64,000 nucleotides of DNA. Source: Streblospio benedicti (taxonomy: Eukaryota > Annelida > Polychaeta > Spionida > Spionidae). The stretch spans positions 8,999,272-9,063,271 of the forward strand of contig CM032666.1 of the NCBI GenBank assembly GCA_019095985.1, given 5' to 3'. The notes under the pieces are model-generated. The model saw only the letters and a list, made by a program, of their open reading frames with translations, ran no database searches and was not told the origin of the DNA. The position numbers and the translations under genes are program-made. Below, piece after piece: positions 12,655 to 25,840 of this stretch; the stretch's first letter is position 1, and every line of letters starts with the position of its first letter.

Positions 12655-14472
12655 TAGTCTTGGTTATCATAATGATGTAAACAGCCGACACTTATAAATG
12701 TCTGCACACATCTCACTGTCAGTCACACCATGGGTGCAAATGGAAATAGAGCTGGTGGACATGGAGTGAAATCTGTTGGATTCTACTGACACATGAATCT
12801 AGCTTGAAATATCAATGTGATTTATCATAAATTGTCTTAACCCATTCTTACATTTGAAGATATTTGGTGATTGGCTGAACTATTGTTTACTTCAACTGCA
12901 ACTAAAATGCACACTGTGAAAAGGATGGGAAAATTCCCCAATATTATCCTATCTATAAAAATTACACAAATGACAAATCCTAAACCAACAGATAGCAAGT
13001 TTTTGAAAAGGAGAGAAAAATCACAATATATTGTACTAACAAGTGGGAGTCGTAGACATTGATAGAAACTGAAAGTTTTAAGTATGAAACATGCAAAATG
13101 CAATCAAGATTTTAATATTGCAAGAATCCAGCTGTGCTTCCTCTATTATACTGCACTCCTTAAATTTTTACTGTGCATACTCAAACTCTTTGCTACATGT
13201 CCTTGGCAATCAAGTTTGTAAAATGCAATTGTGATCTGCAATGTTATTTGCTAATATGACAAACTCTAAGATCAAATCACATGAATTTGCTCACAAATTG
13301 TGCCTATTAGAATTGTGTGGCGAATAAATATCAAAGATTGCTGCTTGTGACATCAAAGGCACAATTTTGTTTCCGATATTATGTACATGGTATAATTGCA
13401 GCTTTATTTCCAGTTTGTATAGAAATTTACAGTTGGACCAGCTCAACTAGAATAGATAATAAGATTTATTAAACTCACCCTGAATATCAAGGGCTCAATA
13501 TATTGCTAAAAACTTGCTTTTGAGTTCCTGCCAGACCAGGAACCGATATTACATTGAGTGATTAAACTGTAAGCTGTCATAGAAATTCATAATACATGTA
13601 AAGAGAATTGGCAATTCTCAAAATTTAAAAAATCACATTATCATAGCATAAGAAAAAATCATGAAAAAGAGTTCAAGTGGACTAAAATAAGCAATGTAAA
13701 GTAATCACTATGTTCTAAAAGAAGCAACATTAATGACACTCATCTCATCCCATACAGTATATATTTTTCAAAGACAGCTGGATTAACTGTGGTCACTTCA
13801 GGAATGTCATTGGGCAGACAACAAATAGGTTAACCAACATTCAGTAAACCTTCATATAGGCAGGAATGAATTATTTCATTCCTGATATAGGATATAAGGA
13901 TGTAGTCAACGTGAACTATCAATGATTATTTTCTATCAATATATAAATATAATATGGAAACAGAAAACATGCCTTATATTCCAGGAAGACGTCCAAGATG
14001 GACTTTCAAATACATTTGTATAAGGTCAATGAAAAATGTCTGAGAGCCTTTAAAGTGCTGAGTGAACAAGTACTCAAGTGGCAGTCCTGTACTTCTGAGC
14101 AGCCATTGACCTGGATTTCAAATCTTTTTGACCACTTAAGCTTTCTTCATTGTAGTGGCCAAATGGTAAACTTTCCACATACGACAATCCAAATGCACCC
14201 AGGCTTTTAACTTAAATCATGGTCAATTTGGAAAAAGGTCTGGAGTTAACTTTGACTTTGATACAGACTCTAATCGAGGCCTCACCAATTTTCTCACAAA
14301 TTATGCATTGCTAAAATATGACAAAGACCATGCACAACAAATGTCACATGTGATCCATTTTTAGACCATTGTCAGTCTAAGTCACATTATCACATAAACA
14401 GTACCACTAAAAATTGATATCTAAGCCATAACACTATCTTAGTTAATCTTAAGGTTTGAATATAACTGAGGT

Positions 14473-14613
14473 TCAATAGTCTCCAACAATAGCTTCCGCA
14501 TTCAATGTTGATGGATGAGGGACGCCAATTGCGAGGCGCAATTTATCACCTGCTGCCTTCGCCATCTCGAGATGAGCTTCTTTGTCAAGTGGGTCGGGTC
14601 GGCAGGTGACGAC
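14473..14613 (-). CDS. GC-rich island with small open frame, unidentified
   Basis: On the minus strand 46 codons are open to TGA (RPDPLDKEAHLEMAKAAGDK, then LRLAIGVPHPSTLNAEAIV). The block is much GC-richer than the surrounding sequence. The plus strand is also open across it, which weakens the coding case. A small exon or conserved non-coding element are the alternatives; no family recognised. Confidence 0.2.
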   Translation of the reverse strand, partial: VVTCRPDPLDKEAHLEMAKAAGDKLRLAIGVPHPSTLNAEAIVGDY

Positions 14614-17600
14614 TCATTTCTGGAGCAATGTTTCTATATTCTCTCGTAATATAGTATGGTTAGAAAGTAACACGGACATCTGTATCAATAACAGAACACA
14701 GTTTACAGTGCAACTTCCTTGTGCAGTATGATAGGCATGGTTATATTTGAAAATACAGGTTTGACAATGCCAATAATGAGTTTTGCTCATTCATTCCTGT
14801 GTAGCATTAGAATTATAACAACATGTACAATGCTAATATGAGAAACAGGTCTTTGCAAAATAGATAGTCCTTGAACTTCAAATAGTTATGAAAATTAGAC
14901 ACATTTAAACCTATCCTATTGGTCTTGCCAGATTTGTTTGAATACCAAATTTTCTCGTTTCAATATGATTCTAATTTATAGATCTAAATTGTAATATCTT
15001 CCTACAGCATGAAGCCAGCATAATCAGTGCTTGTGAAGCTCCACCACAAAGTAATCATGATACATTGTGCTGCAGGATTTACAGAAAGTAGAGTACCCCC
15101 ATTCTTTGCTCAAATGGATTATTTTGTTGGATTCATCCTACTCTTTCCCCATTCAATACACTGAGAAACAAAAGAGAAAAAAGTGAATATAGAAAAAAGT
15201 GAAAAACAAGAAAACACTATTTAGCAAATCCAAACATTCTATTTTGCATTCAAATCAATGCGAATCACTCACAATGATCATTACAAGCAAGCTCCTTCTG
15301 TAACTGGGAAAGGCAATAGGGACAAGTAAGCCAATTATCTGGTATAAAGTAACTGTAAAGTGAACTAAGCACATTAAAAAAAGACTTTAAAACAGGTACA
15401 TTTATGTTATGTTAATAAATACAATGGTTACAAAACAAATGCATGGCTTTGCACCAATACAAGCAGCTAATGATAATTTCCATTTCTGATAAATCATAAT
15501 AAAGCACACAAGTCCAGTCCTCTAATGCTTCACATATTAAAAGCAGCACCGGACGTTAGCAAAGGCCTCCCATGAACATTTCACATTTGTTGGGATGGAA
15601 TTATATAGGGACGATTTTACGGCTGCTCCATAGTGAGTAAGGGAGACACTGGTACTGAATGAGAATGGTGCTTGTTATAAATTATGTAGGGACAGCAGGA
15701 GATGACAGCTGGGAGGCATGACGAGTACCTGAGGTCCAACTCACTATTGTCATCAGTAACATCCACGCATTGTATCAAAATAACACATTGCTTTGTGCAT
15801 GTGGTCATATTGGTATTACTGTGTATAAGCTTTTTACCTTTTGAATAGAAATCTGAAACATATATTGACTGTTTCATGATAAAGGGTTGCTCAATGATGA
15901 TTCTGAAGTTTTCGTGAATATTGGTTCTGAATATTGGTTATAGCATTTCTATCTCGTTTCAATTCTGATATAAGTTGTCTCTACTGGACTAGCTTAACAT
16001 ACAATCATACATTTGATGATAATGAAGCATGTTTATTTTCAATTATAGGTTCCTTTTCTAAAAATGAAAGGTTAGCAGCATGACACTACCTTTATATCCA
16101 CAGGGAAAGAATTTAAATGGAATATATATTTTAAAATCAGCAAACTTGTCACAATTTACTTTGATTTCATTTCTCAAGTTACTCTCAAAAGTATTTTTAA
16201 TGGTCATCTCCCAAGCTTATTTCTTTCAACACTAGAAAGCATAGTGACCTTAGAATATGAATAATTCGTATTGTTATTCAGAACTCCCAACAGAAATTTA
16301 TAATCTACACTAAACCTGGTAAAATCAGCGAACATCAAGTCAAGTGATAACAAAAAAGCTACACAGCAGAATGTTTGCATTGCAATTTTTATGATCTTCA
16401 GTTAAGTACAACCAACTCGTGCAAATCAATTGCAAACAAGTCAATAGCATTAGGGGTTACTTGAGGCATCGAGTACTGACACGCAATATGCAGGTGAACA
16501 CTTACCATGATAGAAACAAAAACACCTTCTTTCCTAAATTAGACTAAATAAAAACCTTGCCATAAAAAGACAAATCTTGCAATTTTCAATTCGCCAGTTT
16601 GGTACAGATTGTTACCAAGAATGTTTCACTACAACGGACACTTTTTCCTACTCACACTGGGATTATTAAAAGTATGATCTCAAAAGATTCTCTACTTTTT
16701 TAACAGAATAAACAATTTTGTGATGGGCAATCAAACAGGTTGACAATCAAACAGTTGTGGACTTTTACCTGACTAGGTTCAAAGATTGATATTTTATTTG
16801 ACCTGAACCAAATTTGGCTGCCGGTTCCATGAACTTGGGCCCTTGAAAGAACGTTTACAGTATTGCACTGCTATGAACCTTACAAATGCATTTCAACAAT
16901 ATGCAATGCATTAACTTGTTCAACTTTATCAAGTCTATTACATTTCAGCAATCGCTCATTTGAGTACTTTAATACTTGGAGAAACAAATGAGACTCATCA
17001 TAATCTCGCCCATGGCAGACGGAATCAATCACACAGAAGGCAGCACCAGACGCCTCTTTTCCATGCACAAAATGGCAGAGTTTACAGCCACAACAAAAAC
17101 ATAGATCAAGCAAACTTAGTTTTTATCACCATGTGTAGGTGGGTAGTGATATTTTTCAATAACAATAAACCCTTTTTGAGTTAGGGGTAAGTTGAAATTT
17201 CTTGACACTGACTGACCGATCAAAGATAAGGACCTAACGCTTTCTTCATGTCACATGTTTAACACATCAAGGTAAATGAATATTGTATAAGGCCATTTAA
17301 CAGACCACAGGCTTTTAGACTGATTCAATTGATGGGGTGGGCCTTTACTTGAATTAGTATTTACATATGATATTCAATGGTCCAGATTTTGACATAGTCC
17401 AAATATAGTAGCACCTATTAATACCATACAGGGGACTTTTGACTGATCTCAATAGGTCTCCAACTCTCCATGGAAGAAGATTGCGATCATCTTTTCATGA
17501 AGGGACTGGAAGAAATGGTCTTATTATATAGGTGGTCTCTTTAAAGACATCTCTACTGCATCTGGTTGGGTGCTCCTTTTACAGCCATATCAAGCTTTAG

Positions 17601-18429
17601 AATATATTCTGTATAATTTAACACTAAATGTACTTTTTGTAATTTAAAAAATATACATCAGTTACTGAGTCAAGTTCATATGTAATTTCATAACAATAGA
17701 CCCAAAATCCTCATAGTGAAACTACCAGATACGAGCATCTAGGGTCAAAACGGCTTATTGAGCATGACATGACTTTCGACAAATTTCTGTCAATATATTA
17801 CAGTCATGTAGAGTAGTTTTGCAAGCTTTGTGTAAACAATAAAAATACATTTTTTTCTTTTTACTTTAGCCACCCAACTCTCTATGGGTTTCCTAGTTGA
17901 ATAAGGGTCATGCTAGATATTGGGCTTTTCTATGAATGTGTAGTTAGATTGGTATTGCAATGGTGCAGATGGTGCAACTATTAATTCAGGTGTGTAATCA
18001 AATTTTTTTGCATACGATCAGGAATAAAAAGTCCCATCTTTGATACTATCTACATGTATGTATAAAAACTATACACTTATACTATCAAGCTATCAAGTAA
18101 TACTCATTTGTTTCTGCCTGTCGTTGCCATTATCACTATCACAACTGCATTGTTACATCTCATAAATACAAAGTAACCCACCTGTTCTGTTTCAGCGGCC
18201 AAAGAACAAAAAATCTGCTAATTTTGTCTTTATTGTTTCTGGTACAGAAAAACACCCATGTGCTTGGGTATACTATTTGGACAGGAAAATTATCCCTAAT
18301 GAGTGAGGTGTCACTATTAGTGAAAAATTATATAGTAAGCTAAACGAGAGAAAGAAGAGAGAAGGCCTAAATGCGTGATCTGCATGTTCAATTTGTTAGA
18401 TAGGTGAGGTTTCACTGTATGTCTCCTCC

Positions 18430-18650
18430 CAAGGTTACTCAAGAGTCATTGATCTCATTTTCAGTGTGGTAATGACACGCTGGTAGCTGTCAGCTGTTTG
18501 GCCATTATTGCTATTGTTTGAAAGACTTACTTGGCACATGTCTATGGACAAACTTTGTATTATCAACTTGAGACATTTCTCACTAAAATCGCCGATTGAA
18601 ATTAGATGCACAGCATCGAACAATTGACACATTATCACATTTGTGATAGC
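18430..18650. promoter_or_regulatory. complex island, possible conserved element
   Basis: Non-repetitive, with clustered factor-like words: GCTGTCAGCTGTTTGG (E-box CAGCTG), two TATTG-T-TTTG SOX-like words (GCTATTGTTTGA), GATTGAAATTAGA and ATTGACACATT. No exon structure. Confidence 0.25.
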
Positions 18651-19464
18651 TATTTTGTTTTATTTTGGCCATGTTGACTTTATAAGCATATGTGCTTATC
18701 ATCTAGGAAAGGACCCATGCTCCCGTAAAGGACCATCAGTAAGAGACCATCTTCAAAAAGAGATCACATTAAATATAAGTACTATTAAAACGTTAATATA
18801 AATACCGGCTAATGTAAAAACCCTGGCCCGTAAAACAAAGATTCAAGCTCAAAGTCCACTGGCTTTACAAGAACCTTAAGCATACAAATGCACTGATACT
18901 AATACAATAGTATATACCATAGCGATCTCAGGCTACTACACGACTCCACTGGCAACTAGATCTGCAGCATCCAACACTTGACACGTTGTCTCATCAAAGT
19001 ACCACAAAGCACCACAATGGAGAGTTGGAGACTCAAGTTAATTAGGTGACAGCCGCGCTGTGGTCTCATTGACATGACCAAATGAGCGCTGAACCAGAGT
19101 CTGCACACAGAACAAAGGCCCTATATAGGTCCAAAAACAAATACCCAAGTGTTGTTATTTTATAACAAGTTTTTTGTGTGTGTGACAATTTTTATTGTTG
19201 TCTAGCGAGCTTTGAAACGTGCGTTCATAGAAAAGGACTTCAAATACTATATACAACTATCCGAACACCCATGGGCTTTATTGCTATGCAATCTCAATTT
19301 TAGGTGTGTTTTTTTCTTTTTTTGTAAGTCTATGTAGTTATAGCATAATTTCTACAACTGTCCAGATTTTAACATGGACAAATTTTAGGTAGGAACTAAG
19401 GAGTGGGGTTTTCGATGATTGTGTACCGTATGCCACTTTTGCAGATTAAAACTGCTCAAAAACG

Positions 19465-19572
19465 TCAGTGTCGACATGTCACTTTTATCCCATTGAGAGC
19501 CCCACCTACACGCAGGCTGCTGCGTTTTCCAACAGGCAGCTCTCCATCAAACAAACCATCAGCCAAGTCTAC
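19465..19572 (-). CDS. candidate small coding exon, unidentified
   Basis: A minus-strand frame of 35 codons reads VDLADGLFDGELPVGKRSSL and onward. An acceptor-like CTAAG lies at its start and donor-like GTAGGT and AG|GTGGGG lie about 60 nt in. It is GC-richer than its flanks. Short length makes chance likely. Confidence 0.18.
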   Translation of the reverse strand, partial: VDLADGLFDGELPVGKRSSLRVGGALNGIKVTCRH

Positions 19573-20128
19573 TTAGTTTCCACAGTGAGAAGTTTTAAAC
19601 CCGATCCATTTCCTTTTGCAATTGTTTTGACTAACTAGGCGCTGGACTTCACAAAGAATAGCTCAGTGGTCGCAAATAGGGACACAACACGCAAATGGAT
19701 TATAATATGTAAGGGGGTTGGGGGTGGATAACATATAAGCAGCAGAGCCAGTTTTGATCCTGTGTCTTCATCTCACCTTTACACCTGACACAGTAGTCTT
19801 TCACGAAGTGTTTAAAAGAGTACAGGGTCACAGACAACCTGATGAAAAGAGATTTCCCACTAGGAGACTGGACGGTGCAGATGCTTAAATAAATCTATGA
19901 TACACTAATAGAAGTAGGACTTCACTTCAAGAAGAAAGCTCTGTGGCAAACAATTGTCAAATGGAGAAGTCTGTCATACATAGCTATTGTCCCACTTGAA
20001 CTTGAAAGGATACAAAAGTATCAACGTTTCATAAATTGGTTCAACAATAAGTGACCTTCATTTCACAGAGAAAGTAAAAGCTGTGTCAGATAGTAAAAAA
20101 TCAATTCACTTCACAAAGAGAGGTTCCA

Positions 20129-20338
20129 TCACCAAATGAGGCCAAGTCCATCATCCAACGCTGAGGTCAATGGTTGGCGTTCTTCAAATGTCTTAATAAG
20201 GAACATGGCACCTTGACTTATTTTCCCCGAGATCTCATACAAAATGTCTTGGCAATGAATGCCCAGATCGGAGAATATATCATCCTCAGAATCAGATGAG
20301 CTGCCAACCGCAGTGCCGCGACACTTAATTCGACTTAC
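20129..20338 (-). CDS. candidate terminal coding exon, unidentified
   Basis: The minus-strand frame is open for 69 codons to a TGA, with no early ATG, as expected of an internal or last exon. The translation includes the acidic Ser block SSSDSEDDIFSDL followed by a compact hydrophobic/charged stretch (CQDILYEISGKI, FLIKTFEERQPL). Codon use is less AT-biased than chance frames here. The acceptor is not clear (AG near 20324 is possible). I recognise no family. It may belong with the other minus-strand candidates. Confidence 0.28.
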   Translation of the reverse strand, partial: VSRIKCRGTAVGSSSDSEDDIFSDLGIHCQDILYEISGKISQGAMFLIKTFEERQPLTSALDDGLGLIW

Positions 20339-20689
20339 TCAAAGTTTGAGATAAACACGATTGTAGATGGTGACCAAGTGTGACGAAGAAAGACGTTGTT
20401 GGCTATAAACAGGATGGCGTAGCGTATGTTTTATCATGTAATGACTGGGTGATAAGAGTGTGGTTGCCGCCCTATATAGCTGTTGTGCATAGGATGAATC
20501 TGCTGTGACGTATCAGGTGAGTCTTTGGGTTGGCCTTTAGCATCACAGTGAATAAGTGCCAGGTTGTGTACCACACACCCTAGAAAAAAGCTCATATTTA
20601 TCATAAAGGATTTTTGATTTACCCAATACAATATGGTAAATTTGAGCTTATTTTAGTCTTTATTCTAGGCCTCAACACACCCATTTTCC

Positions 20690-20950
20690 CATGAAAGAGA
20701 TAAGGGAAGTCCATCACTCGCAAGCGCACATACTCTCATAGCAGCAGTCGATCGCTTGCTGTCACTTTATTCCTCGTCCCTGACACGCGCTCTCGGAGCA
20801 GCTCCGTGGCAGTGCCCTTTGTTGTTGTGGGATGGCGCTCAATAAATGGGTTCAGAGATTAGTATTTACTCGGCATGTCTCCTCGTCCGGCAGTCGGCAT
20901 GTGATTTCAGCCGGGAATTAATTGAATGGCATTCTTACTCATGCCTGTTG
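20690..20950. promoter_or_regulatory. GC-rich island, possible conserved regulatory element
   Basis: The highest-GC non-repetitive block of the left half, with CpG-containing words, GCAAGCG/CGCTTGC inverted words and a homeobox-like GGGAATTAATTGAATGG. Frames are open only for short distances on both strands, so non-coding regulation is the first guess; a short exon is not excluded. Confidence 0.3.
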
Positions 20951-20962
20951 TGTGTCGTATGG

Positions 20963-21495
20963 GGGGTATCTTTTCAAACGATGCAATGACGAATGACAAG
21001 TTTGTGGGAGATATTAGTACATGTTTTTTTTTATTGCTTTAGGACTTGATTTGTTGAGATTTCATGGGAAACCCCATTAACCACGGGGAAAGGGATGAAT
21101 GACAAAATTGTAGAAAGAGAGTATGTTTTTGTCTGTGGGTGTTTTTCTTCTGTTATAGTTTTCATGGACTTACAACTACTAATACTATGGCATCTTTTCA
21201 AATAGCTAAAAAACAAATGACAAAAACAACGTATTGTCACATTTTATTTTAATTTTTTCTCTTATGATTCCATGACTGCCAAAATGATCCCTCTATGGTC
21301 ATTTTTGTATTCATGGTGCCTACGATTTGTATTTCAGAGGTCGAGATGCCACTCTCAGTCGTCCCAGTTTTGGATCATAGAGGCAGATCTTTTCAAATAG
21401 GGCAATGACAAATGACAACTTGATAGTACAAAGTAGAATATATTGGTACGTGGTTTTTTTTTCATTATTGCTTTCAGAAGTAATTTGTTAAACAT
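20963..21495. repeat. degenerate repeats, two full and one partial copy
   Basis: ATCTTTTCAAACGATGCAAT + GACGAATGACAA (about 20970) recurs as ATCTTTTCAAATAGGGCAAT + GACAAATGACAA (about 21390). In both, T-rich sequence, ATTGCTTT and AATTTGTT-like words follow. A shorter match, CATCTTTTCAAATAGC...AAATGACAA, lies near 21190. Confidence 0.7.
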
Positions 21496-24400
21496 CATGA
21501 CCCTATAGCTTCATTCTTTGAAAAAGGTCAAACCATAAATCTAAGTAATATAAAAACATTTCAGAATCCATTCACAGAAGGATTAAAAGTAGCAAATGTT
21601 TACTAGTATTACCAAGCTAGACATTTGCTTTTAAAACACTTCTAGAGTAGTTTATTCCATAGAATAATATAACCATCATAGACTGGGAAATAAGCTTGAT
21701 TGAGCAGTCCAAAGGTCCTCACTACTGGCTGTGACAGCTGCTATACAATGTAGATGCTACTTCATAACGCCTCATAAATATCATGTAAGCAATACACTCA
21801 GCACAGTTAGGCCCCAGTCTGACATTCATAAATGTTAATTCACGACAATTTACATTACTATAGGAGATGAAAAGGACATTGAAGATGCACAATTCCGCCT
21901 CCGAACAGCTAGTCTGTGAAGAGATGCTCAACCAATTAAAAACGACTACAATTTACCAATACTGTGAAGCATTCAATTATCAAGTATGTTGGACTCTAGC
22001 ATTAGTAATATACTCAGAAGAAAAAGAAACAGTAAAGCACATTTATTTGATGGACTTTTGATGAGATGGTCACTAAAGAATATGTGTAGATTTGATCAAG
22101 CAATGAGCTAATGAAGAGTGAAATGTCTTGTGTTTGCAATTTGTAAATAATTTCCGTCTATGCATGTACATTGTACTCAATATCTTTATAACGATACTTG
22201 AGATTGAAAAAGTTATAAGTATAGAATACATTCCCACATTAGTTAGCTTTTCAACAACAGTTTAAAGGTTGAAAACATGCTGATAAGTCTGCGGTTTATA
22301 GCTTTGTTAAAAATTGTAAGATATGATCTGACAAACTCTTTCATAATGCAAGCTAGAACACCACACAATTAAACTGAATTGAAGCCCGATAAATTTCATA
22401 CTTGAGCGTGCATTCCACACGATTCTGGCAACAACATTGCTCCCAATTATTGCTACATACAGATCATTATCTGCAATGCTTTGCCAACTACAATACTCAA
22501 TTGTCGTCTGCTGTCAGTTGACTACAACCTCCACAGTCAAATAGCTGCCACAAATATCATATTGCTACCATGACGCTGATGAAATCACAGGACCACTCCC
22601 CCAGCCCTCGAACTTGTGGAGAAACCCAATAGTGACTGATCACATAATCAATCCACACAAAGCAGTCAGCTGGACCAACATCACTCAACCTATTATGCTG
22701 GTCATTTTTATAGCTTTCTTGTTGGCTTTTTATGATATGTCATCACACAACTTGGTATTTTTTGTAGCTTTTGTTTGCCTGACATGGGCTGGCAATTAAC
22801 TTTATCAAAGAGGTCTGGCAAGCTCGTATCAATTAACTAGTTAACTGCTCGTGTTGTATTATTTGTTTTGTTGTTGTGCAATCCATTCTACGCAAATTGA
22901 GATGAAAATCTTAACTACATGTAGCTGCCACATTTATCAGAGTACAATTCTACACTGGCAAAGCGAATAAAACTAAGATGTAAATTGTCAGTTTTCAAGA
23001 GCCAATTTCATGTCCTCCTGACCAAGACTTAGGCTTGCTTACAAGCTTTTCCAGCTGTATACTTCATATCGGTCCTGTCAGGACTTGATCACGTCAACAT
23101 TAAACCTGTCAGCATGGCTAAACCCCTACGTGGCTATTTCTCTATCTTAGGTTCTCTACTCAGGATGCACAAAATTAGTATTTTAGAGGTCAAAACATGC
23201 ATTACACAGATAAACTTTTGTAATACACAAATACTGAGTGTGATGTAACAAATATTCAGGGTTTTTTGTGTTTAAATACTCATCACAAGCATATATATTA
23301 TTGCTGACATGCATGGCTTCTGTGTTTATAAGTTTTATAAAGAATGAATAATGAAAATTTCACAAAGTGGTGAAATTTGTTATTTGAAGGTACAATTAGT
23401 ATACAGGCATTTTGGGTCTAAAATTTGTATCATTAATACAGAAATATCCATACGACTTGGCAGCGCTGTAAACCACACATCTCAGATATATGAATCTGTA
23501 ATTTTCTTTCAAAATTCCTACATAAGTATAACCTCTCAGTTGCGACACCTCTGAATAGAGGTGGTCTATTTATAAAGGCATGCGGTTGTCTCTTTATGGA
23601 GATACCGGGGTATGCAATAACGGTCTTACTATAGAGGTGGTCTCTATAATACAGGCTGTCTTTGCAAATAAACTGTATAATAAATATAGAATTCATTTGA
23701 TGTTGGAATTGTAAAAATGCCAAATGAATATAGACACTCTTTTCTTCAGTACTGAACCCATGCTTAACTGATTAAATTATTGCAGGTCATGGTTTGGCAT
23801 ACAGTCTGTGAAATGCCATTCCACTACGTAACACCTAACACATACTGCGTTCTGTGTACAATACACAATGTGGAGCAGATTCCAATGTTCAAAGGAACAC
23901 AAGAACTCAAAGGTCAAAATACAACTAAAACCCATCTGGAACTGGGCTAGTGGACCGTGTTTCTGTTTCAGTCCCAATATAGATTCTAAATATATCTTAC
24001 ATTTGCCATCAATAATTTCATTACGAGTCCAGGGATAAACTTGGTAACCGCGCATCGGTAGTTAATCATCCTGTCCATTCAAATAAAATTTTCAAAACAG
24101 TAAATATTGTATTCATCAAATGTTTTTCTGGTGCTGGTGCCCTTGTACCAGAAAAAATTAATTAAACACTACAAAAAGGCAGAAAACATTCTTTTTTTTA
24201 CATAGCTTACTATCAGGAGATCTGGAAAATTAGTTTTTCAGTAACGTGTAACAATTTATCCAGGCTCTCTTGCAATTAACTTGCAATTAGCTTGTCTGTT
24301 TTCTAGCAATTTGATTTCTATCAAGTTAATAACAACGCATTCCAAGTTTAATTTGTTGAATACTATGGAAATGCATTAAGTTGCCAATTATTTAGTTATA

Positions 24401-24690
24401 TCGATTAATTTTACTTCCCCATATTACCCAACTGTATGCATAGATAATAATCAATTTTACTAAATTGATCATTTTCTGGTCATATGAACATCATCTACCT
24501 GTTAAAAAAATCATTCTTTGTACTTTGGACTCCCAGCAGCAGCATGATTTCTTAAATAACGTAAATTGTAGTACTGTTTTAGGGTATATTCATCAGCTAA
24601 TACTTGTTTCATCTATTTTCGCTAACTTCTGCTTTTTGTATGATGTGGCTGACATCTGCTCATGATTTTTGTAATGTTACACAGTCATAT
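21496..24690. other. AT-rich stretch without recognised gene
   Basis: Contains GAGGTGGTCTxTxTA-type words at 23551-23650 that may be a decayed MITE, and a small hairpin at 24123-24155 (TTTTTCTGGT with ACCAGAAAAA). No gene recognised. Confidence 0.45.
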
Positions 24691-25022
24691 GGCGTGCTTC
24701 CGTGACCGAATGGATAGGGAGTTGGACTCGTGACCATAAGGTTGTGGGTTTGATTCCCGGATGGGTCTGGTCTTGGGTGTTGAGCAAACTTACCTCTAAC
24801 AGGTTACACACTGCTCTGTGGTACCTACACGTTAAATAGGTACAGGTCAGGCGAGTAAGTGATAAGTATGTCCGTGCTACGGTTACGATGTGCTGTATAC
24901 TCTCCACGGAGTTGAGAAAAATATGTTATAAGGATACCAATGACCTGGTGTAGATGTAAAGTTGCTAGAGCATGACAAACTGTGAATTGCGACTGTAATA
25001 AGCACATTTACATTTACATTTA
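24691..25022 (+). mobile_element. tRNA-derived SINE, copy 1
   Basis: The head has GTGACCGAATGGATAGGG (box A region) and GGTTTGATTCC (box B with one change). The body shares GGTGTTGAGCAAACTTACCTC, ACACTGCTCTGTGGTACC, CTCTCCACGGAGTTGAGAAA and GACCTGGTGTAGATG with the other copies, ending in a TTTACA-repeat tail (ACATTTACATTTACATTTAC). No target-site duplication was found by eye. Confidence 0.87.
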
Positions 25023-25607
25023 CTAACTTTGTGCTTCTTGCCTGTTTAAAGTAGAAGTCAGCAACATGCTACAAAATCCGAATCAGAAAAAGTAGCTGAC
25101 ACATGTATCCCGGTGTAGTCACCTGGCCCAAATAAGAACTACTATCCTGGTGGTCTTTTTCTAGCTACCAGCATGAAATTGCATGCAGATTATTTGAATA
25201 TTCCCAAGTGTCTAACCATCTTGATAGCAGATAACTTGTTCTTTTTACAAATATATTTCTGTTTATCTCCAATAATGCACGTTTTCCTTTCACCAGCCTG
25301 TATCTACCAAGTTTTAGTTTACACGACATTCAGATTTTCATCTCATACTCAATTAGCAGATCATAATCGTCAACTTTTCTTTCATAGGAAAAACACTTAT
25401 CATTAATCTGTTTTCAAAGTGTTCATGTAAATCCTGCAGTGTCATTTTCTGACCATATCTATTTCGTTCTTTGATATTTTGTTCTTTGCATATTTAATCT
25501 AAAAGATCGAGAAATATTTGTGGAGAAAAGACATGATCCATATTTGAAAATAAAGGAAAAAATTACTAAACTTATAAGATCAAAATCAAAACAGTCAAAA
25601 CAACAAT

Positions 25608-25840
25608 CAGGGTCAGGATTAGACACTCGTCCGCTCGTATTGACTGGTAAAAACTTATGGAGGACGAGTAGAATGTTTTAGCAACTCATCCTTTTAACGA
25701 GTAGCAATTCTAGTCAGTTTGGCATACAAATATAGAGCTTTGTGCAAGGAGGAAGAGTAGATTTTTAGCATGACGAGTAGATATTTGAGGGTTACTAGCC
25801 CTGCTGAAGGGTAACACTTTTCCACCTAATCCTTACCCTG
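25608..25840. mobile_element. CAGGGT-ended TIR element, copy 1 (233 bp)
   Basis: The ends are CAGGGTCAGGATTAG and CTAATCCTTACCCTG. It shares ACTCGTCCxCTCGTATTGACT, GGAGGACGAG, TTTTAGCA, ACTCATCCTTTT-like and GAGGGTTACTAG-like segments with copy 2. ACAAT flanks both sides (a possible 5-bp target duplication). The superfamily is unclear: CAGGG termini recall hAT elements, but no 8-bp duplication is seen. Confidence 0.8.

Larger units (their letters stand above)
12655..19464. other. AT-rich stretch without recognised gene
   Basis: Outside the islands at 14.5 and 18.45 kb, no coding frames, RNA genes or repeat families were recognised. Pogo-terminus-like words (GGTGAGGTTTCACTGTA near 18403; GGTGGTCTCTTTAAAGAC near 17531) hint at old decayed MITEs. 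Confidence 0.45.

Noticed and set aside
24691-24765. tRNA gene
   Set aside because: Box A and box B are present but the cloverleaf cannot be completed and the same head is fused to a shared SINE body in three places.
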